Below, piece after piece: positions 25,900 through 34,914 of a stretch of DNA of 64,000 nucleotides. The DNA is from Paenibacillus sp. MAHUQ-63 (GTDB lineage: Bacteria; Bacillota; Bacilli; Paenibacillales; NBRC-103111). The stretch spans positions 1,312,042-1,376,041 of the forward strand of contig NZ_JARADB010000003.1 in NCBI RefSeq assembly GCF_028765165.1, read 5' to 3'. The notes below the pieces were generated by a model. The model searched no databases. It was not told the origin of the DNA and was given only the letters and a program-made list of their open reading frames with translations. Each line of letters starts with the position of its first letter. Positions within the stretch are counted from its first letter, which is position 1. Both the position numbers and the translations under genes were made by a program.

Positions 25900-27447
25900 C
25901 TATTTCCCCGCCATTCTGGCGCCAATCTTCGCTTGAAGCTGACCCAGGAAGGCGTTCGGCTCCTGCACAAACTCTTCCGGATGCCTGCGAACCAGTTCAG
26001 GAACGAGATGACCCCTACCCGTCTCTTCCAATCGCTTGATGTATCCTTTTAAGTAGCCTTTCGCGTGGAAGGGCCCGCCCTCCTGCATAACCGTCCACAG
26101 CGGATCGACGGCGTCACTGTTTCGGCGCATCATATCGTCATGCCACTGATTGAGATAATAAACCGCTTCCATACAAACGCTGCGATTATCGGCAGCGACA
26201 TTATGCTGCTCTTTCGGATCTTCAGCAAGATTATAGAGCATCTCCTCATCAAAGAGATGGAAACCGTCATGATAGGAACGGATATAGATCCAATCTCCGA
26301 ACCGCACGCTGCGCTGAACCACATGCGCGCACTGTGAGACAACCAGAAACTCGCGTCCGCAATCGGAGCCGTCTTGTAATGCAGGGGCGTAGCTTCTGCC
26401 GTTCCATTCTGGGAATGCGGGCTGACCAAGCATATCAGCAAAGGTCGGCAGTAAATCCAGGTGATAGTGAAGACCTTCGTCCACGTGCCCCTGCTTCATT
26501 CCTGGCCATCGGATAATCATCGGAATACGGCAGGTGCCTTGATCGGCCGTGGCATGCTCGCCATAGATGCCCAATTGTCCCATATTCTCGCCGTGATCGG
26601 CCGAAATGAGGATGATCAAGTCTTCCATAACGCCCTGCTCCTCCAAAGCTGCGAATAGGCGTCCCAGGTGCTGATCCATATAACGGATTCCGCAATCGTA
26701 GCCATCAATCATTTCTCTCATGTCATCCATATTTTGAATCTCGCCGGGGTGGCGAGGGAATGCAGCAGGCCGCTGGTTATCATAGGTCTTATTCTGGTAA
26801 TCGATATTCAACTCATTCGCACAGTGGGAACCGACCATTTGCTTATGCCGCTCCAGCACGTCGTCCGTCAACCACGCCGGAAGCGGCTCGTTCTCAAACG
26901 GATTGCCGAAATCCATCGGCGCACGATAAGGCGTATGCGGGTCCCAATAATTGATGTATAAGAACCAATTATCCTTATTCGCATTGCGCTCGATCCAATC
27001 CAGCGCAACCGGCGTGACATGCTCAGCAGACTCGTTGCCATATCGGCCCGTATTCAAAATCTCATTGAAACCGGCGTAGAAATGGAAAGTTGAATGTCTT
27101 TGGGCAAACGGGCTGATCAGCACGGTGTTCATATCTCCCGCTAACCCGAGGTAGGTCGGGAGCGAGCCTCCGCGCGAAAGCTTGCCCATCAGCTCGCGCT
27201 CCTTGCCCTCAAGCTTCATATCCCCAGCCGTTCCGCCATGACCGACCAAGCCGTTAATAATACCGAACTTTCCGCTCATGAGCGCCGTCCTTGAGGGAGC
27301 ACAAGGCGCGTCGGATGTATAATAGTTCGTAAAACGGACGCCCTCCGCAGCGATTTTGTCAATATTAGGTGACGTATTGCGATGATACCCGTAGCAACCT
27401 AGGTGATCCGGGCTTGTTGAGTCCAAATCTAGAAACAATATTCGCAT
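25900..27447 (-). CDS. Type I sulfatase, cytoplasmic
   Basis: A 515-residue S1 sulfatase. It starts MRILFLDLDSTSPDHLGCYG with metal-binding aspartates, has the CAPSR motif (Cys49) followed by TALMSGKFG, and carries ISADHGENMGQLGIYGEHA near residue 290. The ATG at 27447 has AAAGGATGG upstream; 10 further open codons are unlikely to be used. No signal peptide. It follows the second permease gene of the importer by 38 bp and precedes the next sulfatase by 13 bp, so importer and sulfatases should be one transcript. Confidence 0.92.
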   Translation of the reverse strand: MRILFLDLDSTSPDHLGCYGYHRNTSPNIDKIAAEGVRFTNYYTSDAPCAPSRTALMSGKFGIINGLVGHGGTAGDMKLEGKERELMGKLSRGGSLPTYLGLAGDMNTVLISPFAQRHSTFHFYAGFNEILNTGRYGNESAEHVTPVALDWIERNANKDNWFLYINYWDPHTPYRAPMDFGNPFENEPLPAWLTDDVLERHKQMVGSHCANELNIDYQNKTYDNQRPAAFPRHPGEIQNMDDMREMIDGYDCGIRYMDQHLGRLFAALEEQGVMEDLIILISADHGENMGQLGIYGEHATADQGTCRIPMIIRWPGMKQGHVDEGLHYHLDLLPTFADMLGQPAFPEWNGRSYAPALQDGSDCGREFLVVSQCAHVVQRSVRFGDWIYIRSYHDGFHLFDEEMLYNLAEDPKEQHNVAADNRSVCMEAVYYLNQWHDDMMRRNSDAVDPLWTVMQEGGPFHAKGYLKGYIKRLEETGRGHLVPELVRRHPEEFVQEPNAFLGQLQAKIGARMAGK

Positions 27448-27485
27448 ATGACCCATCCTTTCGGTTTCCAATTGCAATAGAGTTC

Positions 27486-28340
27486 TTAGCCTTTTACAGA
27501 GCCGACCATCATGCCTTTATTAAAATATTTTTGTAAAAACGGATAGCAAATTAACAGAGGTAATGCTGTTGCAATAACGGCGGCCATTTTAACGGGAGGT
27601 CCATATTCGAATCCGCCCACGTTTGTCAACATGCCGCTGTCGGAATCGAGCAGGAACTGCCTCAGGAACGTTTGGATCGGCCACTTATTCGCATCGTTTA
27701 AATACAATACGGCTTGAAAATAATCGTTCCAGCGGGCAACACCGTACATAAGGCCGATCGTCACCAGCGAGGGCATCGACAAAGGAAGAATAATCTTATA
27801 GAGCAGCCTCCACTCTCCGCATCCGTCAATTCGAGCCGCTTCTTCCAGTTCCACCGGAATGTTCGAGAAAAAGCTTCGCATGAGAATCAATAGAAAAGGA
27901 AAAATAGCTCCTGTCAGGAAGATCGCCCAATAGCTGTCGATCAAGTGCAGTTGACGCACAACCAGATAGGTGGGAATTAATCCGCCGTTAAAAATCATTG
28001 TAACGAGCACAAGCATATTCATTGTTTTACGTCCCCACAGCCAGCCTTTGGACAAGCCATATGCCATTAGTATCGTAAACACCAGGCTGATCGCCGTTCC
28101 GCAAATGGTGATGACGAAAGTATTCTGATAAGAACGCATGAAATTATCGTTTAACAGCAGGTATCCGTAGGAGTTTAACGTCCAGTCATGCGGGAAAATA
28201 AAAAATCCGCGTGTTAAAAACTCAGTCTTCGAGGAAAAGGAGCTAAATAAAATATAGGCAAACGGAAAAGCGATAAAGAGAAATATGACAATCATCAAGA
28301 GATAGATAACGCTGTCAAACAATTGGTTAGACTTTTTCAT
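27486..28340 (-). CDS. Sugar ABC transporter permease, LplC/YtcP type
   Basis: A 284-residue permease of the carbohydrate uptake (CUT1) group with six membrane helices and the EAA loop EEAARIDGCGEWRLLYKIILPLSMPSL (about residues 167-192), which contacts the ATPase. The C terminus KYFNKGMMVGSVKG is typical of LplC/YtcP proteins. It pairs with the LplB-like permease just upstream, whose stop lies 1 bp before this start. No ATPase gene is in the locus; such importers commonly share a general MsmX-type ATPase encoded elsewhere. Confidence 0.92.
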   Translation of the reverse strand: MKKSNQLFDSVIYLLMIVIFLFIAFPFAYILFSSFSSKTEFLTRGFFIFPHDWTLNSYGYLLLNDNFMRSYQNTFVITICGTAISLVFTILMAYGLSKGWLWGRKTMNMLVLVTMIFNGGLIPTYLVVRQLHLIDSYWAIFLTGAIFPFLLILMRSFFSNIPVELEEAARIDGCGEWRLLYKIILPLSMPSLVTIGLMYGVARWNDYFQAVLYLNDANKWPIQTFLRQFLLDSDSGMLTNVGGFEYGPPVKMAAVIATALPLLICYPFLQKYFNKGMMVGSVKG

Positions 28341-28341
28341 T

Positions 28342-29298
28342 TTAATAGACTCCCTCCTCTCCGAATTTCTTCGCCAAACGATTGAACGTCATGACAAGCA
28401 CAAGTCCGACGACTGATTTAAACAAGCCTACCGCTGTCGAATAGCTGAATTCCCCCTGCTGTACCCCGTTGCGGTAGACAAAGGTGTCAAAGACATCGGA
28501 AACCGCTATATTCAGAGGATTTTGCAGCAACAAAATTTGCTCGAAGCCTACGTCCATGACGTGCCCAATCCGCAAAATAAATAGGACGACTGCAATATTC
28601 CTGAGACTAGGCAGCGTGATATGCCACATTTGCCGCCAGCGTCCTGCGCCGTCCACGTGCGCCGCTTCGTATAGGCCGGGGTCTACAGAGGCTAGCGCAG
28701 CAAGGAACAAGATACTGTTCCAACCCATTTCCTTCCAAACGTTTTGTGACAAGAATAACGCTCTGAAATACGAAGGATCCGTCAGAAGCTCGAATCGGGC
28801 AACGCCGTGCTGCGCCAAGAACATATTGATGCCGCCATCCTGAGTTGCGAACAGGAGCACCGTAATCCCGGCTACAACCACCCATGACACAAAGTGAGGA
28901 ATATAGATCGTGGTTTGCACAATCTTCTTCACCCATGGCTTTCTGACTTCATTCAGCAGCAGGGCTACGACGATCGGAATTGGAAAAAATAAAAATAAAT
29001 TAATTGCACTTAACAAAAAGGTATTGCGCATGATCATCCAGAAATCAGCATCCGTAAACAGTTCTTTGAAGTTTGCTAAACCAACCCAAGGGCTGTCGGC
29101 AAATCCCGTAATGGGGTCATAGTCCTTAAAAGCCAGGACCAGACCTCCCATGGGGATGTAACGGAATACCAGAAAATAAAGCACTCCTGGAAGAATCATC
29201 AGATAGATCGGCCAACTCCGGTTCCCGAATAGCTGCTGCTTGATACCTTGCCTCTGAAGCGCCGTATTGCTCCCTTTTAATGTTCGCTCCATATTCAT
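28342..29298 (-). CDS. Sugar ABC transporter permease, LplB/YteP type
   Basis: A 318-residue membrane permease of the CUT1 group. It starts with a basic cytoplasmic segment, then six helices, with the EAA-like loop YEAAHVDGAGRWRQMWHITLP (about residues 217-237). The LPGVLYFLVFRYIPMGGLVLAFKDY start of helix 1 is characteristic of LplB-type permeases in Paenibacillus. It forms the channel with the LplC-type partner and receives substrate from the lipoprotein encoded upstream. A TTG-free ATG start with a GGAG site 13 nt away; a second ATG two codons further is also possible. Confidence 0.92.
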   Translation of the reverse strand: MNMERTLKGSNTALQRQGIKQQLFGNRSWPIYLMILPGVLYFLVFRYIPMGGLVLAFKDYDPITGFADSPWVGLANFKELFTDADFWMIMRNTFLLSAINLFLFFPIPIVVALLLNEVRKPWVKKIVQTTIYIPHFVSWVVVAGITVLLFATQDGGINMFLAQHGVARFELLTDPSYFRALFLSQNVWKEMGWNSILFLAALASVDPGLYEAAHVDGAGRWRQMWHITLPSLRNIAVVLFILRIGHVMDVGFEQILLLQNPLNIAVSDVFDTFVYRNGVQQGEFSYSTAVGLFKSVVGLVLVMTFNRLAKKFGEEGVY

Positions 29299-29320
29299 GT
29301 TGGTTGATCAACTCCAGATC

Positions 29321-30835
29321 TTATTGATGAAGCTGTTTATACTGCTCGTTGTATTCTTTAGTGATTTGATCCCCGCCATTTTTGAGATACTCCGCCGCGG
29401 CTTGCTCGACGGCTTCGACCGGAGATTGCCCCATAATAATTTTTATAATCGCTGACATCCACTTCTGCTCCGCCGTTGGGCCGAGCTTGGATTGTGCGTC
29501 GGAAACCACCTCCGCGCCAGCATTGGGCCAAGGATATTTCGCATTGTTATCAATCCATGTTTGAAGCTGCGCAACAACCGTTTGATCATCCCATTTATGC
29601 ATTTGAATCAGCGGGTCGAATTTGCGGAAAAACCAAGTGGACAGCAGCTGCGGACGTTCTTTATCGTAAGCATCCAGTTTCACATATTTCCCGTTGTCCG
29701 ATTTATAATGAATGCCTTCAATCCCATTCTTAATTAAATCGTAGCCCTCGTCCGATACCATGTAATCCAACAACATCAGAATGCGCTGCTGTTTCTCTTT
29801 ATCAATAGCATTATTAATTACAATTTTGGCCATCGTCATTGGATTAGTTTGCGATCCTTGCTTGCCGTCAGGACCTTTAGGCGGGATAATTTGGGCGATC
29901 TCTGCAGTTGGCTGTGCCTTCTTCAAAGCCGGGAACGAAGTGGTCATCAGTTCGCCAGGCACATATTCCGCGATTCCGATTTTACCGGATGAGAACTTGT
30001 CCTTATGATCGGTCGCTTTATTGGTTGCGAAGTCTTTATCCAAGCTGCCGTCTTGATACATTTTGTTCAAATAGGTTACAAATTGCTTAAGCTCCTTGGT
30101 CTGTGTCCGGTAATTGACCAATTGTCCGTCTTTCAGAATCCATTCGTTTCCAAGGCCGAAAGCGGCCTGAATCGGCTCCAAACCACTAAACCGATTGTTT
30201 ACAAAGCCAAACGATAACCCCGTCGTATCCTGTTTGCCGTTGCCATCCGGGTCTTGCGTCGCGAACGCCTTGGCCACTTGGGCAAATTCATCCACCGTCG
30301 TTGGCATTTTCAAGCCAAGCTTATCAAGCCAATCTTTGCGAATAACCATGGAATCGCGTGTATCTTGGATATAGTATGGGAAACCGAAGTACTTATCCTT
30401 CGGATTATTCAGTTGCAGTGATTCCGGTGTTAGGTTCTTCGCAAGATTCGGAAAGCTGTTCAGGTAAGGCTTGATATCCATAAATACATTTTTGTCACGC
30501 CATTTAACAAATTCATTTTGCTGGATCCAGAACACGTCTGGAAAGCTGTTAGAAGCCGCCATCACGTTTTCTTTTTGAGCTACAGCATCAAGGGGAACCC
30601 ATTGGATTTTCAAGTCGATATTCAGCTTCTCGTTTAGCTTCTGTATGACCGCATTGGTGTCTGACCATCCTCCGCCCGCCGCGCTGTACGCCATTAACTC
30701 GATCGATAACTTTTTGCTTATATTGTTACTTGCTGCTGCCGCCTCAGGCTTTGGCGTATCCGATGCCTTTCCGCATCCGACAAGACTTGCGATAAGTACA
30801 GATGACAGTGCAATTGTAGTTATTTTTCTCTTCAT
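29321..30835 (-). CDS. Sugar ABC transporter solute-binding lipoprotein (LplA type)
   Basis: A 504-residue solute-binding protein, the size of LplA-type oligosaccharide binders. It has a lipoprotein signal (MKRKITTIALSSVLIASLVGCG) with the lipid-anchoring cysteine near residue 22. The start at 30835 follows GAGGGG. The KDWLDKLGLKMPTTVDEF and DPDGNGKQDTTGLSFG segments are hallmarks of the group. It should capture the sulfated oligosaccharide at the outer membrane face of the cytoplasmic membrane and hand it to the two permeases. It is the first gene of the seven-gene unit, with its own promoter element upstream. Confidence 0.93.
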   Translation of the reverse strand: MKRKITTIALSSVLIASLVGCGKASDTPKPEAAAASNNISKKLSIELMAYSAAGGGWSDTNAVIQKLNEKLNIDLKIQWVPLDAVAQKENVMAASNSFPDVFWIQQNEFVKWRDKNVFMDIKPYLNSFPNLAKNLTPESLQLNNPKDKYFGFPYYIQDTRDSMVIRKDWLDKLGLKMPTTVDEFAQVAKAFATQDPDGNGKQDTTGLSFGFVNNRFSGLEPIQAAFGLGNEWILKDGQLVNYRTQTKELKQFVTYLNKMYQDGSLDKDFATNKATDHKDKFSSGKIGIAEYVPGELMTTSFPALKKAQPTAEIAQIIPPKGPDGKQGSQTNPMTMAKIVINNAIDKEKQQRILMLLDYMVSDEGYDLIKNGIEGIHYKSDNGKYVKLDAYDKERPQLLSTWFFRKFDPLIQMHKWDDQTVVAQLQTWIDNNAKYPWPNAGAEVVSDAQSKLGPTAEQKWMSAIIKIIMGQSPVEAVEQAAAEYLKNGGDQITKEYNEQYKQLHQ

Positions 30836-30859
30836 TTGTTTTCCCCTCTTTCTCATCTG

Positions 30860-30873
30860 GTGATCAAGATCAC
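30860..30873. promoter_or_regulatory. Palindrome in the leader of the sugar-importer operon
   Basis: GTGATCAAGATCAC: perfect 6-bp arms with a 2-bp spacer. It lies downstream of the -10 box and just before the ribosome site. The letters recall the E. coli Crp consensus, but the position (about +6 to +20) would suit a repressor or an RNA hairpin rather than an activator. Confidence 0.35.
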
Positions 30874-30878
30874 ACCCT

Positions 30879-30940
30879 AACTATACGCTAAGGCCTGCTT
30901 TCATTTCGTTACTTAATCTTATTGTTTCTTGTCTTATCTT
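30879..30940 (-). promoter_or_regulatory. Importer-operon promoter with conserved regulon element
   Basis: On the minus strand an AAGATAAGACAAGAAACAAT-type element starts at 30940 and the TATAGT -10 box starts at 30885, 55 bp later. The element recurs upstream of three other units of the locus at 54 bp. The probable binder is the YesN-like AraC-type response regulator. Confidence 0.6.
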
Positions 30941-30946
30941 TTTACG

Positions 30947-32404
30947 CTAGCGACTGCTCCCAATAATCGGTGCCCACTGCAGTTGAGCTGGAGGCGTTCG
31001 ATCAAGGACATACGCTCTCCTCCTGCGGCACCATTCGGCCGCCTCCGCATAAGCGGGGTTATTAATTACATTATGAACCTCGTTAGGGTCTTCTCGCAGA
31101 TCATACAATTGCTCCGGGACCTGGTCCGGATCGTCGTATCTCAGATATCGAATATACTTCCACTCCGAGGATTGGATCATGTGCCACTCTCCGAAGCATT
31201 CGGAGAAGGCATAGTCTCGTATCTTTTCGCTTTCGCCGGTAAGGATAGGAAGGAGTGAGCAGCATGGTACCCGATCATGGAAGGCTGGCCAATCCTTGCT
31301 AAGCGCCTTCTGCGGATCGATGCCTGCAGCATCCAGTATCGTGGCGGTCAGATCAATCAACTCACAAGGAAGATCGTTAATGATCCCGTGCAAATAATCC
31401 GGGTGGCGAATCGCAGTGGGCACAACAGCGGATGCACGGTAGGGAGACTGCTTTTGAGCGCGCCCATGATCCCCCATCATTTCGCCATGATCGGCTGTGA
31501 ACAGGATGACCGTCTCGTCCAAAATGCCCTGTTCTTCAAGCTTGGCCAATATGCGCCCCACCTGCTCATCGATAATCGTAATCATTGCTTTGTAGGAGCG
31601 ACGAAGCTTGAAGAGACGCTGCTTAGTTTCTTCCGTAAGCGAACCTTCCGGGCCCGGCAGGAAATCGTCTATTTCCTCATAAGCTACCTTGTCCAGATAC
31701 GATTGAGGAGCATCGTACGGCGGATGCGGACCGACAAATGAACCGAAGAGGAAGAAGGGCTGATCTTTCGGACGATCCTCAATTGCCTTGATAATATGGT
31801 CGCCGATGACGATGTCCATGTAGTTCTCCTCGCCGAATGGGAACGGCTCTCCAGTAAAATTCTGCGTCTCGGCCAGATTGGTATTCATGCCGCTGCGGGT
31901 ATTAAATTCCCGGTATTTCTCAAGCAAGCCCTGACGGTCTAGATGCTCTGCATAATCACAATAATTGCGGCTCACGAGTTGCTTCCCGGAAGCCTCCCAA
32001 ACTTCGTGGAATCCGAATTGCTTCATGTCCTCTTTGATGCTTGTCAGCGGATGTCCTTGGCCGATCGGGCATCCGAATTTCCATCCCTGCAGCCAGTGAA
32101 ATTTGCCGATGCCGTAAGTCCGATAACCGTTCTCTTGCAGCGCCCGAGGATACGTCGGATGCTGCAGGGACAAATCGCCCGACATCGCGGTCATTCCGAT
32201 TTGGTGCGTGTACTTGCCTGTTAAGAGCGCCGCCCGAGCCGGTGTGCAGACCGGATTCACAGAGACGCAATTCGTAAAACCGACGCTTTCCGCTATTCTG
32301 TCTATGTTTGGAGTATCCAATTTGCCGTAACCGTGATAGCTCACGTGATCGAGCCGATGCTGGTCCGTCATAAGCAAAACGATATTCTTTTTCCTGTGAG
32401 ACAT
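30947..32404 (-). CDS. Type I sulfatase, cytoplasmic, separate transcription unit
   Basis: A 485-residue S1 sulfatase resembling arylsulfatase/choline-sulfatase-like proteins. It has the metal site LMTDQHRLDHVSYHGYG, the CTPAR motif (Cys53) followed by AALLTGKYTHQIGMT, and FTADHGEMMGDHGRAQK. ATG 32404 follows GGAGGG; the 16 open codons before it are not supported. No signal peptide. It has its own promoter with the shared element and is separated from the importer operon by 111 bp containing another promoter. The serine-free CTPAR motif needs FGE, encoded 8 kb downstream. Confidence 0.92.
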   Translation of the reverse strand: MSHRKKNIVLLMTDQHRLDHVSYHGYGKLDTPNIDRIAESVGFTNCVSVNPVCTPARAALLTGKYTHQIGMTAMSGDLSLQHPTYPRALQENGYRTYGIGKFHWLQGWKFGCPIGQGHPLTSIKEDMKQFGFHEVWEASGKQLVSRNYCDYAEHLDRQGLLEKYREFNTRSGMNTNLAETQNFTGEPFPFGEENYMDIVIGDHIIKAIEDRPKDQPFFLFGSFVGPHPPYDAPQSYLDKVAYEEIDDFLPGPEGSLTEETKQRLFKLRRSYKAMITIIDEQVGRILAKLEEQGILDETVILFTADHGEMMGDHGRAQKQSPYRASAVVPTAIRHPDYLHGIINDLPCELIDLTATILDAAGIDPQKALSKDWPAFHDRVPCCSLLPILTGESEKIRDYAFSECFGEWHMIQSSEWKYIRYLRYDDPDQVPEQLYDLREDPNEVHNVINNPAYAEAAEWCRRRRAYVLDRTPPAQLQWAPIIGSSR

Positions 32405-32442
32405 GTCCAACCCTCCAGCGGTGTTAAAGTCATTACGAACAA

Positions 32443-32503
32443 CACTATACACTAGGCAAATACGTTTGGATTTAGCGGATTTTTTTATTTCTTAACCAAT
32501 CTT
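32443..32503 (-). promoter_or_regulatory. Promoter of the fourth sulfatase with conserved regulon element
   Basis: The element starts at 32503 (AAGATTGGTTAAGAAATAA and on, minus strand) and a TATAGT -10 box starts at 32449, 54 bp later. Same spacing as at the GH3 and yesN-like promoters. Confidence 0.6.
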
Positions 32504-32523
32504 ATTGCTCCCATAGCATAGAG

Positions 32524-32556
32524 AAGAGGGGTCTGTTCTCGTAACAGCCCCCTCTT
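32524..32556. terminator. Hairpin after the GH3 gene
   Basis: AAGAGGGG-x-CTGTT and AACAG-x-CCCCTCTT form a long stem with one mismatch, 7 bp beyond the GH3 stop. The following T content on the minus strand is moderate, so termination may be partial. Confidence 0.55.
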
Positions 32557-32562
32557 AATGGT

Positions 32563-34812
32563 TTATATTTTCATAAATGCTAAATCAGAGAAACTTTCCG
32601 ATTCAAATGCGGCAAACAACTGGTCAGCTTTCTCCTGCGAAAATCCCAAGCCTGGAAGAAACATCAGAATCGTGCGTATCGGCATTCCCAGGAATAAAGG
32701 ATACATGGGACTATCGGATTCTATTCTCATTTCACTCAAAACATGTCTGACCTTATCGGAGTGCCTGTCGTCCTTCAACCACGCTTGCAGCGAATGCTCC
32801 ATTGTCAATGGTTCACGTACGTCTTCAGCAGCTTGAAAATGAACGAGCTGTGCCAAACGGATGTCGCGCGACGATGCGCCTACTAGAATTTCGAATTCTC
32901 CCGATTCAACGGCGAATCTTCCCAAATGGTTGACGAAATGGGAGAAGTCCCGCTCTCTCAGCTCGAGTTCCACCGTTCTTGTCTCCCCGGGCGCCAGCTC
33001 CAGCTTGGCAAAGCCCTTCAGCTCTTTATCAGCCTTAGGCACGGATGAAACAAGGTCCCGCACATAGACCTGTACAACCTCTTTGCCTGCACGGCTCCCA
33101 GTATTCGTCACGTCGACTCTCACCTTCAGCGTATCTCCGCTTCCCAAACGATTTGCAGACAGTTGTAAGTTCGTATATACAAATTCTGTATAGGAAAGTC
33201 CATAACCAAAAGGATATTTAACCTCAAGCTTCTTTGTGTCGTAATAGCGATAACCGACGAATATCCCTTCCGCATAGACGGCCTGCTTCACATTGCCTGG
33301 AAAAGAGAGGTACGACGGATTGTGCTCAACAGCCATCGGGAAGGTTTCCGACAACTTGCCCGAGGGGTTAACCTCACCGAAAAGGATGTTAGCAATTGCG
33401 GCTCCGCCCGCTTGACCAGGCAGCCATGCCTGCAGCACGGCTTTGCACATCGTGTCATACGCACCGATATCCGTTGCGGACCCGCTGTTTACTACGACGA
33501 CGACGTTAGCGTTTACTTTTGAAACAGCCTCAATTAATCTCGTATGACCGCTTGGAATATTAAGGTCGGTTCGATCATAACCTTCACTCTCAATCCTTTC
33601 TGTAGTCCCTGCGAAAATAATTACAGCCTCCTGTCCCGCGGCAATTCGGCAGGCTTCGTCAATTGACGCCTCGCTATCTGTCTCATCCATGCCCGCTGCA
33701 TAAGAAGCTTGCGCATACTTGGAAATTTCCTCAAATGGAATATCCAAGCGAGCAGGGTTCATATGCGAGCTTCCGCCCCCTTGGAACCGCGGCTCTTTGG
33801 CGAATGGTCCCAGCACCGCTACTCTGGATTGCTTAGAGAGTGGAAGTAGTCCCTCGTCGTTCTTCAGAAGAACAACCGCTTCTTCCGCAACCCTGCGCGC
33901 CACTGCATGATGACCATCGACATCGAGGACAGGCACATTTCTCTTCTGTGTATGTACCTTCTCCACAACGTTCAGGATACGTAGAACATGCTCATTTATC
34001 TCCTGCTCCGTAATCCTTCCCTGACGATATGCTTCCAATACCTCGGCATCACGTGTGCCCGGGCCGGGCATCTCCAAATCAAGTCCGCCTCGAACGGATG
34101 CCGCCTTATCAACGACGGCTCCCCAGTCGGACATAACGAGGCCGTCGAATTTCCATTCTTCCTTCAGGACTCCGTTTAATAACTGGCCGTTATTTGCCAT
34201 ATGCGTGCCGTTCACGCGGTTATAAGCACACATTACTGTCCAAGGAGCGGCATCCTTCACCACCATTTCGAACGGCAGCATGTACACCTCTCTGAGTGCT
34301 CGCTCTTCTACTTCTGAACTCACTACCATACGGTTCGATTCCTGTTCGTTCGCAACGAAATGCTTAATCGAGGTGCCGACTCCACCTTGCTGAACACCGA
34401 TGACGAAAGCTGTTCCCATCTTGCCCGTCAAGTAAGGATCCTCAGAGAAATACTCGAAGTTGCGCCCGCCTAGCGGAGAACGCTTTCCGTTGAGGCCGGG
34501 TCCCAACAAAATGCCGACATCGTAATGTTGGCATTCCTCTGCCATAACCGCCCCTGCCTCTTGAATTAACGCCTCGTTCCATGTAGCTGCCATTGCAGCT
34601 TCAATCGGAAACGCTGTAGCCGGCTTTGTATGCGATAGCATATCGCCCATATCCGTGCCTGTCGACAGCCGAAGTCCATGGGGACCATCTGTAAGCGTAA
34701 TGGATGGAAGCTGAAGTCTTTCGATTTCCCTCGTCGTCCAAAAGGATGACCCTGCCAATAAACTAATTTTCTCCTCTATCGTCAGTTGACGAATTAAATC
34801 TTCCGTTGGAAT
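32563..34812 (-). CDS. Glycoside hydrolase family 3 beta-glycosidase, apparent ATT start
   Basis: About 749 residues. GH3 N-terminal domain with KHFVANEQESNR (residues about 153-164) and the nucleophile aspartate in VMSDWGA, then the GH3 C-terminal domain and a fibronectin-III-like domain (residues about 590-660). No signal peptide, so it hydrolyses sugars in the cytoplasm. The nearest usual start, TTG 34758, would lose the conserved LIRQLTIEEKISLL stretch, which stays in frame upstream. The only ribosome site (GGAGGG, 34826-34821) lies 8 nt before an ATT at 34812, so ATT, or a mutated ATG, is the likely start. An in-frame TGA stands just above. Confidence 0.85.
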   Translation of the reverse strand: MPTEDLIRQLTIEEKISLLAGSSFWTTREIERLQLPSITLTDGPHGLRLSTGTDMGDMLSHTKPATAFPIEAAMAATWNEALIQEAGAVMAEECQHYDVGILLGPGLNGKRSPLGGRNFEYFSEDPYLTGKMGTAFVIGVQQGGVGTSIKHFVANEQESNRMVVSSEVEERALREVYMLPFEMVVKDAAPWTVMCAYNRVNGTHMANNGQLLNGVLKEEWKFDGLVMSDWGAVVDKAASVRGGLDLEMPGPGTRDAEVLEAYRQGRITEQEINEHVLRILNVVEKVHTQKRNVPVLDVDGHHAVARRVAEEAVVLLKNDEGLLPLSKQSRVAVLGPFAKEPRFQGGGSSHMNPARLDIPFEEISKYAQASYAAGMDETDSEASIDEACRIAAGQEAVIIFAGTTERIESEGYDRTDLNIPSGHTRLIEAVSKVNANVVVVVNSGSATDIGAYDTMCKAVLQAWLPGQAGGAAIANILFGEVNPSGKLSETFPMAVEHNPSYLSFPGNVKQAVYAEGIFVGYRYYDTKKLEVKYPFGYGLSYTEFVYTNLQLSANRLGSGDTLKVRVDVTNTGSRAGKEVVQVYVRDLVSSVPKADKELKGFAKLELAPGETRTVELELRERDFSHFVNHLGRFAVESGEFEILVGASSRDIRLAQLVHFQAAEDVREPLTMEHSLQAWLKDDRHSDKVRHVLSEMRIESDSPMYPLFLGMPIRTILMFLPGLGFSQEKADQLFAAFESESFSDLAFMKI

Positions 34813-34854
34813 AGGAAACGCCCTCCCTCAGTTTTGGGGTATGTCACATCCCCT

Positions 34855-34914
34855 ACTATACAATTCGAGGGAAACTTTATCCTTACTCTATTTTTTTATT
34901 TGTTGACCTATCTT
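34855..34914 (-). promoter_or_regulatory. GH3 promoter with conserved regulon element
   Basis: The element starts at 34914 (AAGATAGGTCAACAAATAA and on, minus strand) and a TATAGT -10 box starts at 34860, 54 bp later. The element overlaps the last codons of the YesM-like gene. The inferred transcript begins about 25 nt before the GH3 ribosome site. Confidence 0.6.
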
